From Terrimicrobium sacchariphilum (GTDB lineage Bacteria > Verrucomicrobiota > Verrucomicrobiia > Chthoniobacterales > Terrimicrobiaceae): a DNA stretch of 64,000 nucleotides. Position numbers and translations under genes: made by a program. The DNA is taken from the NCBI RefSeq assembly GCF_001613545.1, contig NZ_BDCO01000002.1, forward strand, positions 3,658,001 to 3,722,000, in the 5' to 3' direction. This document shows positions 53,837 to 62,714 of the stretch, one piece after another. The notes under the pieces were generated by a model. That model was not told the DNA's origin and did not search any database. It was given only the letters and a program-made list of their open reading frames with translations. The number at the start of each line of letters is the position of its first letter. Positions within the stretch are counted from its first letter, which is position 1.

Positions 53837-54917
53837 TGCGCAGGATCTCCGCCATGTGCCGGCCTGCGACCGACCAGTCGTAAAGCTCCGCGCGTTGCCT
53901 TCCTTTTTCTTTCAGCTGCTGCCGCAGTTCGCCACTCTGCACCAAATCGATCATCGCAGCTTCGATGGCGCCAGCATCGGTCGGCTCGACGAATAGTGCG
54001 GCGTCCCCTGCGACCTCTGGAAGACAGGAGCGATTCGACGTAACCACTGGGCAACTGCAGTAAAAGGCCTCAACTACCGGGAGTCCGAATCCCTCCTCGC
54101 TCGAGGGATAGACAAACCCCGTCGCGCCCTTGTACAGCGCGATCAAGGCGGCATCATCCACATATCCGGTGAACTCCACGCCCGGCAGATCCTGGTTCAT
54201 GTTCACATTCAGATGCGAAAACCCCGCCTGTTTACGCCCGACCACCTTGAGCTGGAAATACGGGTATCGCTCACGAAACCGATCCCAAGCCTCCAGCATC
54301 ACTGCAAGATTCTTATGTGGCTGCATGCTGCCGACACAGAGAAAATAGGGTTGCTCTTCGGCTGGGCGCATGACGGTATCTGCATTGGCTATTCCATCCA
54401 GCCCGGGACCCTGCGAGATGACCCGGATGCGATCTCCGGAAATATGCAACCGGTCAATCAGCGACTGCCTGACGTACTCGGTGAAGCATACCACCACGTC
54501 CGCGCGTTTCCCGGCCTCCGCACAAGCCATCCAATACCAAGAGCGAAATGCTGCCGAGAAGAGGCCTGGCAGGAGGAGAAAATTAATGTCGTGAATGACC
54601 ATGACGTGCTTCTTCCCAGGGTGCAGGACCGGGCCGCTGCCCATCAAAGTCCACAAGACGTCGGTCTCCGCGATATAAGGAAAAGCTACCTGCTCCCAGA
54701 GATGATCGAAGCGTCCGGTCGAACCGGGCAGCGTCCTCGCCTCCATGTTATCCACGCCGGAACGGTTTATGGTACCCGCCGGAGCATGCACCGTGGCAAC
54801 TCCATCCTCCGGCGACCAATACGCCATCGTCGCATGGAGGAAATTGCGAGAGCTCCGCTGTGTGCCGGTAGGTTTTTCAACCCGGAAAAAGCGTCCTGAA
54901 ACTGACACCCCCTTCAT
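53829..54917 (-). CDS. Family 4 glycosyltransferase (mannosyltransferase-like)
   Basis: 362 residues from ATG 54917; a TTG at 54926 is the other choice. GT-B retaining enzyme with VMVIHDINFLLLPGLFS, ADVVVCFTEYVRQSLIDRL, FLCVGSMQPHKNLAVMLEAW and YPSSEEGFGLPVVEAFYCSCPVV (donor EX7E). Transfers a sugar from a nucleotide donor to the growing repeat unit on its lipid carrier. Overlaps the following GT4 by 8 bases. Confidence 0.93.
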   Translation of the reverse strand: MKGVSVSGRFFRVEKPTGTQRSSRNFLHATMAYWSPEDGVATVHAPAGTINRSGVDNMEARTLPGSTGRFDHLWEQVAFPYIAETDVLWTLMGSGPVLHPGKKHVMVIHDINFLLLPGLFSAAFRSWYWMACAEAGKRADVVVCFTEYVRQSLIDRLHISGDRIRVISQGPGLDGIANADTVMRPAEEQPYFLCVGSMQPHKNLAVMLEAWDRFRERYPYFQLKVVGRKQAGFSHLNVNMNQDLPGVEFTGYVDDAALIALYKGATGFVYPSSEEGFGLPVVEAFYCSCPVVTSNRSCLPEVAGDAALFVEPTDAGAIEAAMIDLVQSGELRQQLKEKGRQRAELYDWSVAGRHMAEILRSV

Positions 54918-54982
54918 GATTGCCAAAAGTGTGCCTCTGCGTGCTCAATCGTTCCCACAAGATATCTCGCTTTGTGTTCCGC

Positions 54983-55945
54983 CTAGAGAAGGGTGAATTT
55001 CAGCCACGTGTTGCGCACCGCGAAATAGTATAGCGAACATATTAGGATCGCTACGCTCGCTGCCCCGAGCACACCCGCCACCTGCAACTGCCAGACGGGA
55101 ATCAACGACACCCCGATGAGCAACCCCTGAAGGAGGAATGGCTGATGATAGATGTAAACCGTCCCGGAAGCCTCTCCCAGGGGATGCAGAAACTTCCAGC
55201 GGTCGAGTTTCAGCCAATACATCGCCCCAAGCAAAATAACAGGCAGCACCTTTGCCCAGCCCGCCCAACCAGCCCGGATGAAGACCGCCAGAGCAAGGAC
55301 TCCCACGCAGGTCCAAAGCAGGCGAGAGCTTTTGTTTGTCCGGATGAGGAACCCGGCACCATAGCAGAAGCTTCCCCACGCCCACACCCCGGGAAGGAAT
55401 CCCATGTTGGGTGAGGTCGGGAAAAAAGTCAGCCCCAGTACCAAGGCAATGCCCGTGGCGAAAGTTATGAATCGCCAGCCTCCGATGCACACCAGCCCAT
55501 GCGCTCCGACGGAAATCACACACAGCATCGGTAAAAAGTATAACTGATCAGCGACCGTCTGATTGAGCGGCCAGAGCGAATAGAAGATTTTTTGTAGAAA
55601 GCCGCTCGGCACACGTGCCTCCGGCTGAAAAATCCCCGTCACCTGCATCACCTGCCAGAGGATCGAGTAGAGAATGACCACCGCGACAAAGGGCACCGCC
55701 AGCCGCTGGGCACGCACTGCCAGGAATTGCCCGAATGTCCGTCCTCGCTTCTCCTGAGACAACGCGTGCAGCCAACCCGAAATCGCAAAGAACAGCAACA
55801 CCGCCCAGGAGAAGTAGGGATAAATCTCCAACCACTCGTTTGCTTGAGGATCGATCCTTCGGTTGAGAATGTGATGTGTAACCACACCCACAATCGCTAC
55901 AGCCTTCAGGGAGAGGATCGCCGTGTCCTTGACGGAGGCAGGCAT
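54983..55945 (-). CDS. Acyltransferase 3 family membrane protein
   Basis: 320 residues from ATG 55945, chosen because AAGGAGG stands five bases upstream; earlier in-frame starts (55987, 56035) lack this. About ten membrane helices, the catalytic-type His in GVVTHHILNRRID near residue 19, and ALLFFAISGWLHAL-type helices (SWAVLLFFAISGW). The family adds acetyl or other acyl groups to surface sugars. No SGNH domain fused. Ends 66 bases before the GT4 gene. Confidence 0.9.
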   Translation of the reverse strand: MPASVKDTAILSLKAVAIVGVVTHHILNRRIDPQANEWLEIYPYFSWAVLLFFAISGWLHALSQEKRGRTFGQFLAVRAQRLAVPFVAVVILYSILWQVMQVTGIFQPEARVPSGFLQKIFYSLWPLNQTVADQLYFLPMLCVISVGAHGLVCIGGWRFITFATGIALVLGLTFFPTSPNMGFLPGVWAWGSFCYGAGFLIRTNKSSRLLWTCVGVLALAVFIRAGWAGWAKVLPVILLGAMYWLKLDRWKFLHPLGEASGTVYIYHQPFLLQGLLIGVSLIPVWQLQVAGVLGAASVAILICSLYYFAVRNTWLKFTLL

Positions 55946-56047
55946 CGCTCCTCCTTCTTGTTGAGCTTTTACGGGTATCATCGGCATTTTTTTCGTTGGG
56001 TTGTCAGACGAATAAACGGCGATTTGCCGAGGCATGAGCTGGAGACG

Positions 56048-57349
56048 TCATTCATTGGATTCCCTCCAGCTCGCTTCCTCAGGGGCAGAAACCCTTGCCG
56101 CGCTACCGGTATTTCGCAACCGACGTCCGTTTCGATTCCTGAGGAATAACAGATATACCAAGGGAACCAGGCAATGCACAGCACCAAGCACCAGCACCCG
56201 ACTGGAGTCAAACAGAGCGACCGCAACGATCGCATACGGCGCGATATCCAAGGGCGAATCTGAACCACACATCCGGCGGTAAAGCCAGGTGGAGATAGCT
56301 CCCCACAATACCCAGAAGGAGGCTCCCACCAGGTGGCCTTCGCTCCATGGCGTCGAGAAACCCCATGTGTTGGTAAACTCGGCCAGACGGTATTGCTCCT
56401 CGATAAGTGCCTTGGTCCTTCCCGGAGAAGGTTTACCCTCGATGGACATCTGCACGCCCATGATCCCCAAGACCTGAGACAAGGGATTGAGCGTATTATC
56501 AAAGACCGGAGTCGCCAGACCCTTATCAAGGAGCAGGCGATACTCCGCAATTCCTCCATTAACCGCGGTTACGTAATAAAGGAGAAGGCGCGCCGAAGTA
56601 TACTCCCAGACATTTTCTTCCAATTTCCCACCTGCGGATTTCACCTGAAAGCTGCGGATGGACTCGGATGCGATAAAGTAAAGAGCAAGAAAGAGTGGAA
56701 ATACGATGGAAATGGTTAGGATGCGTCGCACCACATTGCGACGAAGCATGGCTGCAACGACGATGATCGACGCCAGCACGGGCACCAGTAGCGAAATCCT
56801 CTCCGCTGTCAGATAGGCGCGGAGCCCTCCGACCATCAATGAAGCCAGCCCAATCAATAGGAAGGACCGGCTCCATCTACGATGGCCGGACCTCCATAAC
56901 AGAATGGCCATACCAATGCCAAGGGGAGGCAGGGCCGTCCCGATATGAACGAGCGTGGTCACGCCCGGCACTGTAGCTCCCTTGAGCTTTCCTGCAATGG
57001 ACTCTGCGATCGCGCCAGCTCCACCATTGGCGACCAGCATCGCCACCAGGATCGCGAGAAACCCGATCGTCGCGACTAATCCCATCATGCAATCGCGGCG
57101 CAACGGAACGACCTCCACGGTCAAGTCGGATTGGGATTTTCTGAAAAAGACCCGTTGAATGAAACAGCCCGCCACGAAGCATCCGCTGGACATCAGCGCC
57201 ACGAGAGCCCCTGTCGCCGGATCCGCCTTGATCATGCCTTCCGCTTCAAGAAAGGAGGCGGACGTGAGCAGCCAGATCAAATAGGACCCCCAGCACGCCA
57301 GGACCATTAGCACGATCGGGTGGAGCAGAAATCGTTGCAGTCTATTCAT
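56048..57349 (-). CDS. Wzy-like oligosaccharide repeat-unit polymerase
   Basis: 433 residues from ATG 57349, 16 bases after the GT2 stop. About eleven membrane helices. The long periplasmic stretch around residues 250-330 with SEGHLVGASFWVLWGA and NTWGFSTPWSEG resembles O-antigen polymerases of the oligosaccharide-repeat type (WzyE/exosortase-free kind), but these proteins share little sequence. Together with the flippase it supports a Wzx/Wzy pathway. Confidence 0.78.
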   Translation of the reverse strand: MNRLQRFLLHPIVLMVLACWGSYLIWLLTSASFLEAEGMIKADPATGALVALMSSGCFVAGCFIQRVFFRKSQSDLTVEVVPLRRDCMMGLVATIGFLAILVAMLVANGGAGAIAESIAGKLKGATVPGVTTLVHIGTALPPLGIGMAILLWRSGHRRWSRSFLLIGLASLMVGGLRAYLTAERISLLVPVLASIIVVAAMLRRNVVRRILTISIVFPLFLALYFIASESIRSFQVKSAGGKLEENVWEYTSARLLLYYVTAVNGGIAEYRLLLDKGLATPVFDNTLNPLSQVLGIMGVQMSIEGKPSPGRTKALIEEQYRLAEFTNTWGFSTPWSEGHLVGASFWVLWGAISTWLYRRMCGSDSPLDIAPYAIVAVALFDSSRVLVLGAVHCLVPLVYLLFLRNRNGRRLRNTGSAARVSAPEEASWRESNE

Positions 57350-57365
57350 CTTTGATTTCTCCGAG

Positions 57366-58274
57366 CTATTTGCCACATGGTTTTTCCAAAGGCGCGAGAT
57401 CCACCCCTGCGTCCGGAGCTCCCGAAACACGAAACATTCCGCCCCAAACGCCCCTTACGCGGCCAGCAAACTCGTACCCGTGATGAATGCACTCCACGAC
57501 GCGCAGACAGAGCAGCGAACGAAGGAATCTCACCAGCGGGCCAACCAGCATTTTTCCTATCGCCAACGCTCCAAGGCGATCTTTCACATATACAAAGCCG
57601 GTTCCACATCCGTAAGCCCATCGTTTCCTTGCGTGAGCCAGAGTTTGCTGTTCCTCGGGATGGAGGACGCCCATATCCCGAACATGCCACCCGCGGTATC
57701 CTGCTCTGAGAAGCTGTAACACGAAATCCGTCTCTTCTCCGGACTTGTAAGGGCCGGGGGATCCCACCCCAAGATCCGTATCGAAGCGGATGCCGCCTTG
57801 CAAACACCGGCTCCGCACGAAAAACGTATAGGAAATCACACACCTCCAGACATTGGACGGCGTGATTTCCGTATCTGTTGTCTCCTGCCGGGGACCCGAA
57901 AGTCCTCCGTTCAAACCAGCCGAGGCAAATGAGAAAAAATCCTCCGACCGGAGATTTGCCAGCTCGAGTAATCTCCGGAGCAATCCGGGAGGATAAACGC
58001 AATCGTCGTCAGGAAACCCGACAATAGCGGCCCGGACACGCTTCAACGCTTCGTTGCGCCCCAACGAAAGCCCGGTTGCCGTCCGAATGTGCACAAGGGA
58101 AACCTTGTCCTGGAAATCATTCAATACCGGCATCAGGCGATCGTCATCGTTCTGATCCACGATGATGACCTGAACCTCAGTCATTCGCTGCGCGACGAGT
58201 GACTCCAGAAAGCGTGCAAGCTCGGCAACGCGACCTTTCGTGCAAAGCACCAGTGAGAAAATGGGATCAGTCAT
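57366..58274 (-). CDS. Family 2 glycosyltransferase
   Basis: 302 residues. GT-A fold inverting enzyme: FSLVLCTKGRVAELARFLESL, VQVIIVDQNDDDRL (nucleotide site), ATGLSLGRNEAL and metal site FPDDDCVYPP. The middle has KSGEETDFVLQLLRAGY, the usual ED catalytic motif. Differs from the two neighbouring GT2 genes, so it adds another sugar. Ends 16 bases before the polymerase. Confidence 0.92.
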   Translation of the reverse strand: MTDPIFSLVLCTKGRVAELARFLESLVAQRMTEVQVIIVDQNDDDRLMPVLNDFQDKVSLVHIRTATGLSLGRNEALKRVRAAIVGFPDDDCVYPPGLLRRLLELANLRSEDFFSFASAGLNGGLSGPRQETTDTEITPSNVWRCVISYTFFVRSRCLQGGIRFDTDLGVGSPGPYKSGEETDFVLQLLRAGYRGWHVRDMGVLHPEEQQTLAHARKRWAYGCGTGFVYVKDRLGALAIGKMLVGPLVRFLRSLLCLRVVECIHHGYEFAGRVRGVWGGMFRVSGAPDAGVDLAPLEKPCGK

Positions 58275-58311
58275 TGCCAGGGATAGGTCAACGGAAAGTT
58301 CACTGGCCTCG

Positions 58312-59292
58312 TCATGGCCGCGCCCCCTTGCGCCGTGTCAGGCGGTACGGAAGGTAAATGGTGCAGTAACACTTGAAAACCGCCAGCTTGACCAGCCAGA
58401 CAAAGAGCCAGGTTTTTAGCTTTTCCACCGCGGAGAAGCCAAATTCCCGTGTCCTTGTTGCTGGCAATGGCTTCGGAGGAATGATGAGTTTCCAAGCCAG
58501 CGCGATGTTGGGGCTGAAAATCCTGGCGTGCTGCGGATACATGGAAAACAAGGTCAGCTGTCCGTAGAAGATTCTCTTTAGGGAATGAAACAGCTGATGA
58601 GCATTCCGGGCCGGGTGAGTGCAGAGCATCTTTGGATTGTAGAGAAGCGAGCACCCATGGATCTCGGAGGCTCGCAGGGTGAACTCGATGTCCCCTCCAG
58701 ATCTCAGCCGGCCATCAAACCATCCGCATTTTTCAAACACGCTGCGTCGGACAAAGAGATTTACGGTTTGCGCCACCTTTTGATTCTGCTGATAGGATTC
58801 CGCCCAGAAGGCATAGCAGGCCTGGTACAACTCCGCGATGGTCCGTCGGGAAGAGACTTCGATCTTCGTCTTCCCGGATGCCATGTCAGCACCCTGCAAG
58901 GTCAGGACCGCCTCTTTGCACCATGCGCTGTCTACCGTGACATCAGCGTCGGTAAAACCGATGTACTCACCGCGCGACTCTGCCAGCGCGCGGTTTCTCG
59001 CCACATAAGCGCCCTGATTTGGCACCACCAGGATTTCTTTCACAGGAAACATCCGGCACACCGCAGAGATCTCCTCTGCCCCGCCATCGTTCGCGACCAG
59101 GATTTCCAGTCGTTCCTTGGGAAGATCCTGAGCAGCGAGAGATGCCAGAGTGCAGCGAAGTCCATCGACATCCTGATAAACCGGGATGATCAATGAAACC
59201 ATTCCCCGCTCTATCGCATGGCGGAACACGACAGCGTCGCCCGTTTGCGTCGTCGCGCCGATTAAAAAAGCGTTTGTTTCGTCGTTAATCAT
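58312..59292 (-). CDS. Family 2 glycosyltransferase
   Basis: 326 residues from ATG 59292 (GGGGGAG in front); ATG 59202 (MVSLIIPVYQD) is possible. GT-A fold with ILVANDGGAEE, the metal-binding D115-A-D117 (GFTDADVTV) and GGDIEFTLRA. The C-terminus has a hydrophobic segment (WLFVWLVKLAVF) that may hold it to the membrane. It is similar to the neighbouring gene at 59406-60383 (shared VANDGG and FDGRLRSGGDIEF/FDGRLRSSGDLEF), so the two look like an old duplication. Confidence 0.92.
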   Translation of the reverse strand: MINDETNAFLIGATTQTGDAVVFRHAIERGMVSLIIPVYQDVDGLRCTLASLAAQDLPKERLEILVANDGGAEEISAVCRMFPVKEILVVPNQGAYVARNRALAESRGEYIGFTDADVTVDSAWCKEAVLTLQGADMASGKTKIEVSSRRTIAELYQACYAFWAESYQQNQKVAQTVNLFVRRSVFEKCGWFDGRLRSGGDIEFTLRASEIHGCSLLYNPKMLCTHPARNAHQLFHSLKRIFYGQLTLFSMYPQHARIFSPNIALAWKLIIPPKPLPATRTREFGFSAVEKLKTWLFVWLVKLAVFKCYCTIYLPYRLTRRKGARP

Positions 59293-59405
59293 CTCCCCCT
59301 ACGCTCCGGACTCCAACCGGCGCATTGAGACACCGCCCAAAGACGGCCAGCGATTTTGCCGGAACTTCTCGATGATGTTTTTCCTTCGTCCGCCATGACA
59401 GTCCT

Positions 59406-60383
59406 TTAGCTACGGATGCCTGCAGGCGCCGAGGCGGGCGCTTCACTGGAAAGAGCCGGCTCCACCTTCCATTCAAAGGCATCGGGATTCTTGAGGGGGC
59501 TGGCATATCCGACCCATGTCGCCAGTTTCACGGCATAGGCGACGAGATACACCCCAACGCGCGTCGTCAGCGAAGCCTCCCGGAGCCGTGCAACTTCCGA
59601 TGGCCCTATACCCCGACCGCTCCGCCCTGGGCACAGAAGCCAGAAATGCGCGGGAGGCAGTAACAGCTTGAAGCGAGCCCCACGACCGATCAACCGTGAT
59701 GAAAACCGCTCCGGGTGCAGACGTGCAAGATGGCGCGTGCCCATCACCAATCGCATCTGCTTTTTTAGGATCCCCTCCAAACTACGATACGGGTGCACGA
59801 CGTATCTCTCCACATCAAAGCACTGGCGATAGCTCCCCGCAGACGCCAGCCGGCTGCCGAATTCAAGGTCACCCGAGGATCTCAAGCGGCCATCGAATTT
59901 TCCCGCTTTCACAAAGACGTCCTTGCGCACCACCACATTCGCCGTGGGTCCAAATTTTGCTTCGGAAAACAGCCTCTCGATCTTGAAGGAAAACAGATCC
60001 TGATAAATGGCCACAGCGCCGTCATGTTCGAGAGGTCCATGCCGGATGTCTCCCGCTATATAGTCCGCGCTCACGGCTGCCTGTCTCGCCATCGCACACC
60101 AGCCCGGACATACCGTGATGCCTGCATCGATAAACCCAAGGACTTCACCCAGCGCCACGTCGGCTCCCTCATTGCGGGCATTATAGGATCCTCGATTGGG
60201 CCGGATGGAAAGGCACTTCACTTCCCGGTCACGGCATATCTTCTCCACCCCGGCATGCCCGCCGTCGTTTGCCACGATCACCTCTATATCGTACTGCGAT
60301 CGCACCTCCGGCAGCAGAGAGTCCAGAGTCTGGGCCAGTCCATCGGGATCGTCTCCGACAGGTATGATTATGGACAAATGCAT
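59406..60383 (-). CDS. Family 2 glycosyltransferase with altered DxD motif
   Basis: 325 residues from ATG 60383 (MHLSIIIPVGDDPDG); a GTG at 60431 would overlap the pyruvyl transferase. Parallel to the neighbouring GT2, but the metal motif reads D86-A-G88 (FIDAGITV) instead of DAD. The catalytic region SSGDLEFGSRL is kept. The last part has a hydrophobic helix (VGVYLVAYAVKLATWVGY). Could still work with a different metal arrangement. Confidence 0.9.
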   Translation of the reverse strand: MHLSIIIPVGDDPDGLAQTLDSLLPEVRSQYDIEVIVANDGGHAGVEKICRDREVKCLSIRPNRGSYNARNEGADVALGEVLGFIDAGITVCPGWCAMARQAAVSADYIAGDIRHGPLEHDGAVAIYQDLFSFKIERLFSEAKFGPTANVVVRKDVFVKAGKFDGRLRSSGDLEFGSRLASAGSYRQCFDVERYVVHPYRSLEGILKKQMRLVMGTRHLARLHPERFSSRLIGRGARFKLLLPPAHFWLLCPGRSGRGIGPSEVARLREASLTTRVGVYLVAYAVKLATWVGYASPLKNPDAFEWKVEPALSSEAPASAPAGIRS

Positions 60384-60400
60384 GCGATAGTGCTCGGGTC

Positions 60401-61555
60401 TCAGTGGAGAAGTTGCCCGACCTCCGTCCACATTCTGCGACAGGCCTCTTTCTGTTCCATCGCAGCAGCAGTGATCTTGCGACGGGTCTCCGCGGCGTCG
60501 TCGCCCTCCAAAACTGCCAGCAGGCGTCTCGCAACATCAGCGCCGTCTGCGTCTTTGATGACGAATTCCGGGTATCCGAATGACGCGGCGAATTCCTCAT
60601 ACTTGTGACTCCAGGAGGTGGAGAAGGCCGGAACACCCTGAAACAAGCTGCTCGCAAATCCGTGAAACCGGGAGGTTACCACCCCGGCGCAACGACCGAT
60701 CGCCGCCTTGATCTCTCGCGGGTCCGAGCGCTCGACCAAGAGGGCAGGTTCACTCAGTCTCTCCATGATCTCCTTGCAGAGCGCCAGGTCTTTTTGTCCC
60801 TCGTGCAGGATCAGGGACACCTTCCGGCCTCGCGCCTGAATCTCCCGGGCAATGGCCACGAAAAAGTCAAAATACCGATCCTTCGAAAGGCCTTTGCCCA
60901 TCTCATACATTTTGTGATTCGGAATGAGTCCGATCGTTTCGGAAAGCTGATCGACTCCCTCGAAAGCGCGTGCCTGGACGAGGCAGGAAAAATCCACACT
61001 CATCGTAAGATTCTTCCGCTCACCGGTGATCTCCTGCAAAGCGCCAAAAGAAATCGAGTCGCGCGCATAGACGTGGTCGGCGTGGTCCACGATGTGTTTC
61101 ATCGTTGCCCGCAATGCGGGATCCTGAAACGGACCAAAGGCCTGCGGGAGCATCACGACTTTCTTCCCCTGTCGCTTCCATCCTGTAATGACTTCCCCCA
61201 ACCGATGCTCCGCCTTTCGCGCTCCCCATGGATCACCGTAGGCGTAGCCCGACGCATCCAGGACGAGATCGACATCCTTGTCGGCGACCACCCCGAGCTT
61301 TTCCGTCCATTCCTTCTTAAGGAAATCGACAGCGCGTCCATATGGCACGCGCATCCTGGCATCCATGGGATGCCATATTTTTGCCCAAAGGCCATAATAC
61401 GCCCGTTTCTGGTAGGGACTCTGCCAGTTTACTACGATGCGCGTTTCCCTTCCCAGTTGGGCGGCCCAATCCTGGATGGCGCACAGCATCAACTCTGCGC
61501 CCTTGTTGGGAAAACCAATCCCGAGAACCTCGATATTCAACCTCTTGTCCTTCAT
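60401..61555 (-). CDS. Polysaccharide pyruvyl transferase family protein
   Basis: 384 residues from ATG 61555, selected because AAGGGAG stands five bases upstream. Transfers pyruvate from PEP to a sugar to form a ketal on exopolysaccharides (CsaB/WcaK group). LGIGFPNKGAELMLCAIQDW at the start, VLDASGYAYGDPWGARK, VVMLPQAFGPFQDP, HVYARDSIS and the C-terminal VTSRFHGFASSLFQGVP with its conserved His are visible. Starts 17 bases after the nitroreductase stop. Confidence 0.9.
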   Translation of the reverse strand: MKDKRLNIEVLGIGFPNKGAELMLCAIQDWAAQLGRETRIVVNWQSPYQKRAYYGLWAKIWHPMDARMRVPYGRAVDFLKKEWTEKLGVVADKDVDLVLDASGYAYGDPWGARKAEHRLGEVITGWKRQGKKVVMLPQAFGPFQDPALRATMKHIVDHADHVYARDSISFGALQEITGERKNLTMSVDFSCLVQARAFEGVDQLSETIGLIPNHKMYEMGKGLSKDRYFDFFVAIAREIQARGRKVSLILHEGQKDLALCKEIMERLSEPALLVERSDPREIKAAIGRCAGVVTSRFHGFASSLFQGVPAFSTSWSHKYEEFAASFGYPEFVIKDADGADVARRLLAVLEGDDAAETRRKITAAAMEQKEACRRMWTEVGQLLH

Positions 61556-61572
61556 GAACTCTCCCTTGCTCT

Positions 61573-62712
61573 TCATTGATACCGCCGCATGCAGGAGAGA
61601 GGGGCCTTCTCGGAATAGGGTATACCCCCCGTCGGATCCGGCTTGCCCACTGCCATGAGCATGATCGGCCTTTCCCACGGCTTGAGATCGAGGGCTTTGT
61701 CCATCGCTCGCTCGCGCTCCTCGATATCGGGCCAGTTGATCGGGCAGGAAGCCAGACCGAGGGTTTCCAGCGCCAGCATGAAACTCATGGAAGCCAGTGC
61801 TCCGTCCACATAGATAACGTGACGATCCCGCTCGTCGAAGTAGGCATCGAGGCTGCCGACCACGGCCACGATCACAGGGATGTTACCCGAGTACCCGGAG
61901 GTTCCCATCGGGATGGAGGCGATCTGCTTCACCTCAGGTCCGTCGATGATGCGAAACTGGAACGGCTGTCTATTGCAAGCGCTCGGAGATTGCAGAGCCG
62001 CCAGTACCGCCTTGTCCAGCACGTCCCGGGGCACCGGCTCATCCAGAAACCACCGCGTCGAACGGCGCTGCCTAAACAGGCCCAGCAACTGGTCGTACGA
62101 AACCTCACTACGTTGTATGGAGGATCGCAAGTATGGCACGGATCCTTCGAGATTAATGAACCTGGAGCTTCCTGCTTCCTCAAACTGCTTTTTCAGGGCG
62201 TTGGTTTTGTCATTGCCCTCGATCGTTTGAAAATAAAGCGCAAGCACGCTTGTACACCACTTTAGCTCGTCAGCACGCTCAGGGTCCTTCCCGTCTTCTC
62301 CCACCACCACAAGATACGCAGAGATCGTTTGCCCTATGTAGTCGGTCGCAAAAAGACTCCGGCGCGGTCTCATTATCAGAGCCTTCTCTAGGCGATGAAT
62401 ATTCCTACGGAGTGTAAATCGTTCCGGATCTATCCGGTCACCTCCCTTCAAATGTGCGACCTTCCCGGCAAATACAGCAGCCTGTTCGCGTCGAAAGGAC
62501 TCATTGAAGAAAAGATAGTAGATGGTAGCAAAAAGGGAACCCGAGGGCACAGCCCTCAAAAATGCACGATCCAACCGGACCCTTATCCGCTTCCAAATAG
62601 AAGATAACTTACCCGGTCTCTGTTGATTTCCCTTCGCTGCATGTTGCTCTTTGCAGCTTATCGGGCCTACAAGGGAATCCCTATCCACAGATTTTGCAGT
62701 CATCTCATTCAT
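61573..62712 (-). CDS. Nitroreductase-family protein with long N-terminal part
   Basis: 379 residues from ATG 62712, where it overlaps the flippase stop region by a few bases. The FMN-binding nitroreductase core is only the last 170 residues or so (FRQRRSTRWFLDEPVP to the end, with ALQSPSACNRQPFQF and the late VGKPD pattern). Residues 1-205 hold a basic helix, a hydrophobic stretch and LRRNIHRLEKALIMRPRRSLFATDYI. Proteins of this type occur beside pyruvyl transferases in glycan clusters; their reaction is not known to me. Confidence 0.85.
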   Translation of the reverse strand: MNEMTAKSVDRDSLVGPISCKEQHAAKGNQQRPGKLSSIWKRIRVRLDRAFLRAVPSGSLFATIYYLFFNESFRREQAAVFAGKVAHLKGGDRIDPERFTLRRNIHRLEKALIMRPRRSLFATDYIGQTISAYLVVVGEDGKDPERADELKWCTSVLALYFQTIEGNDKTNALKKQFEEAGSSRFINLEGSVPYLRSSIQRSEVSYDQLLGLFRQRRSTRWFLDEPVPRDVLDKAVLAALQSPSACNRQPFQFRIIDGPEVKQIASIPMGTSGYSGNIPVIVAVVGSLDAYFDERDRHVIYVDGALASMSFMLALETLGLASCPINWPDIEERERAMDKALDLKPWERPIMLMAVGKPDPTGGIPYSEKAPLSCMRRYQ

Positions 62713-62714
62713 CG

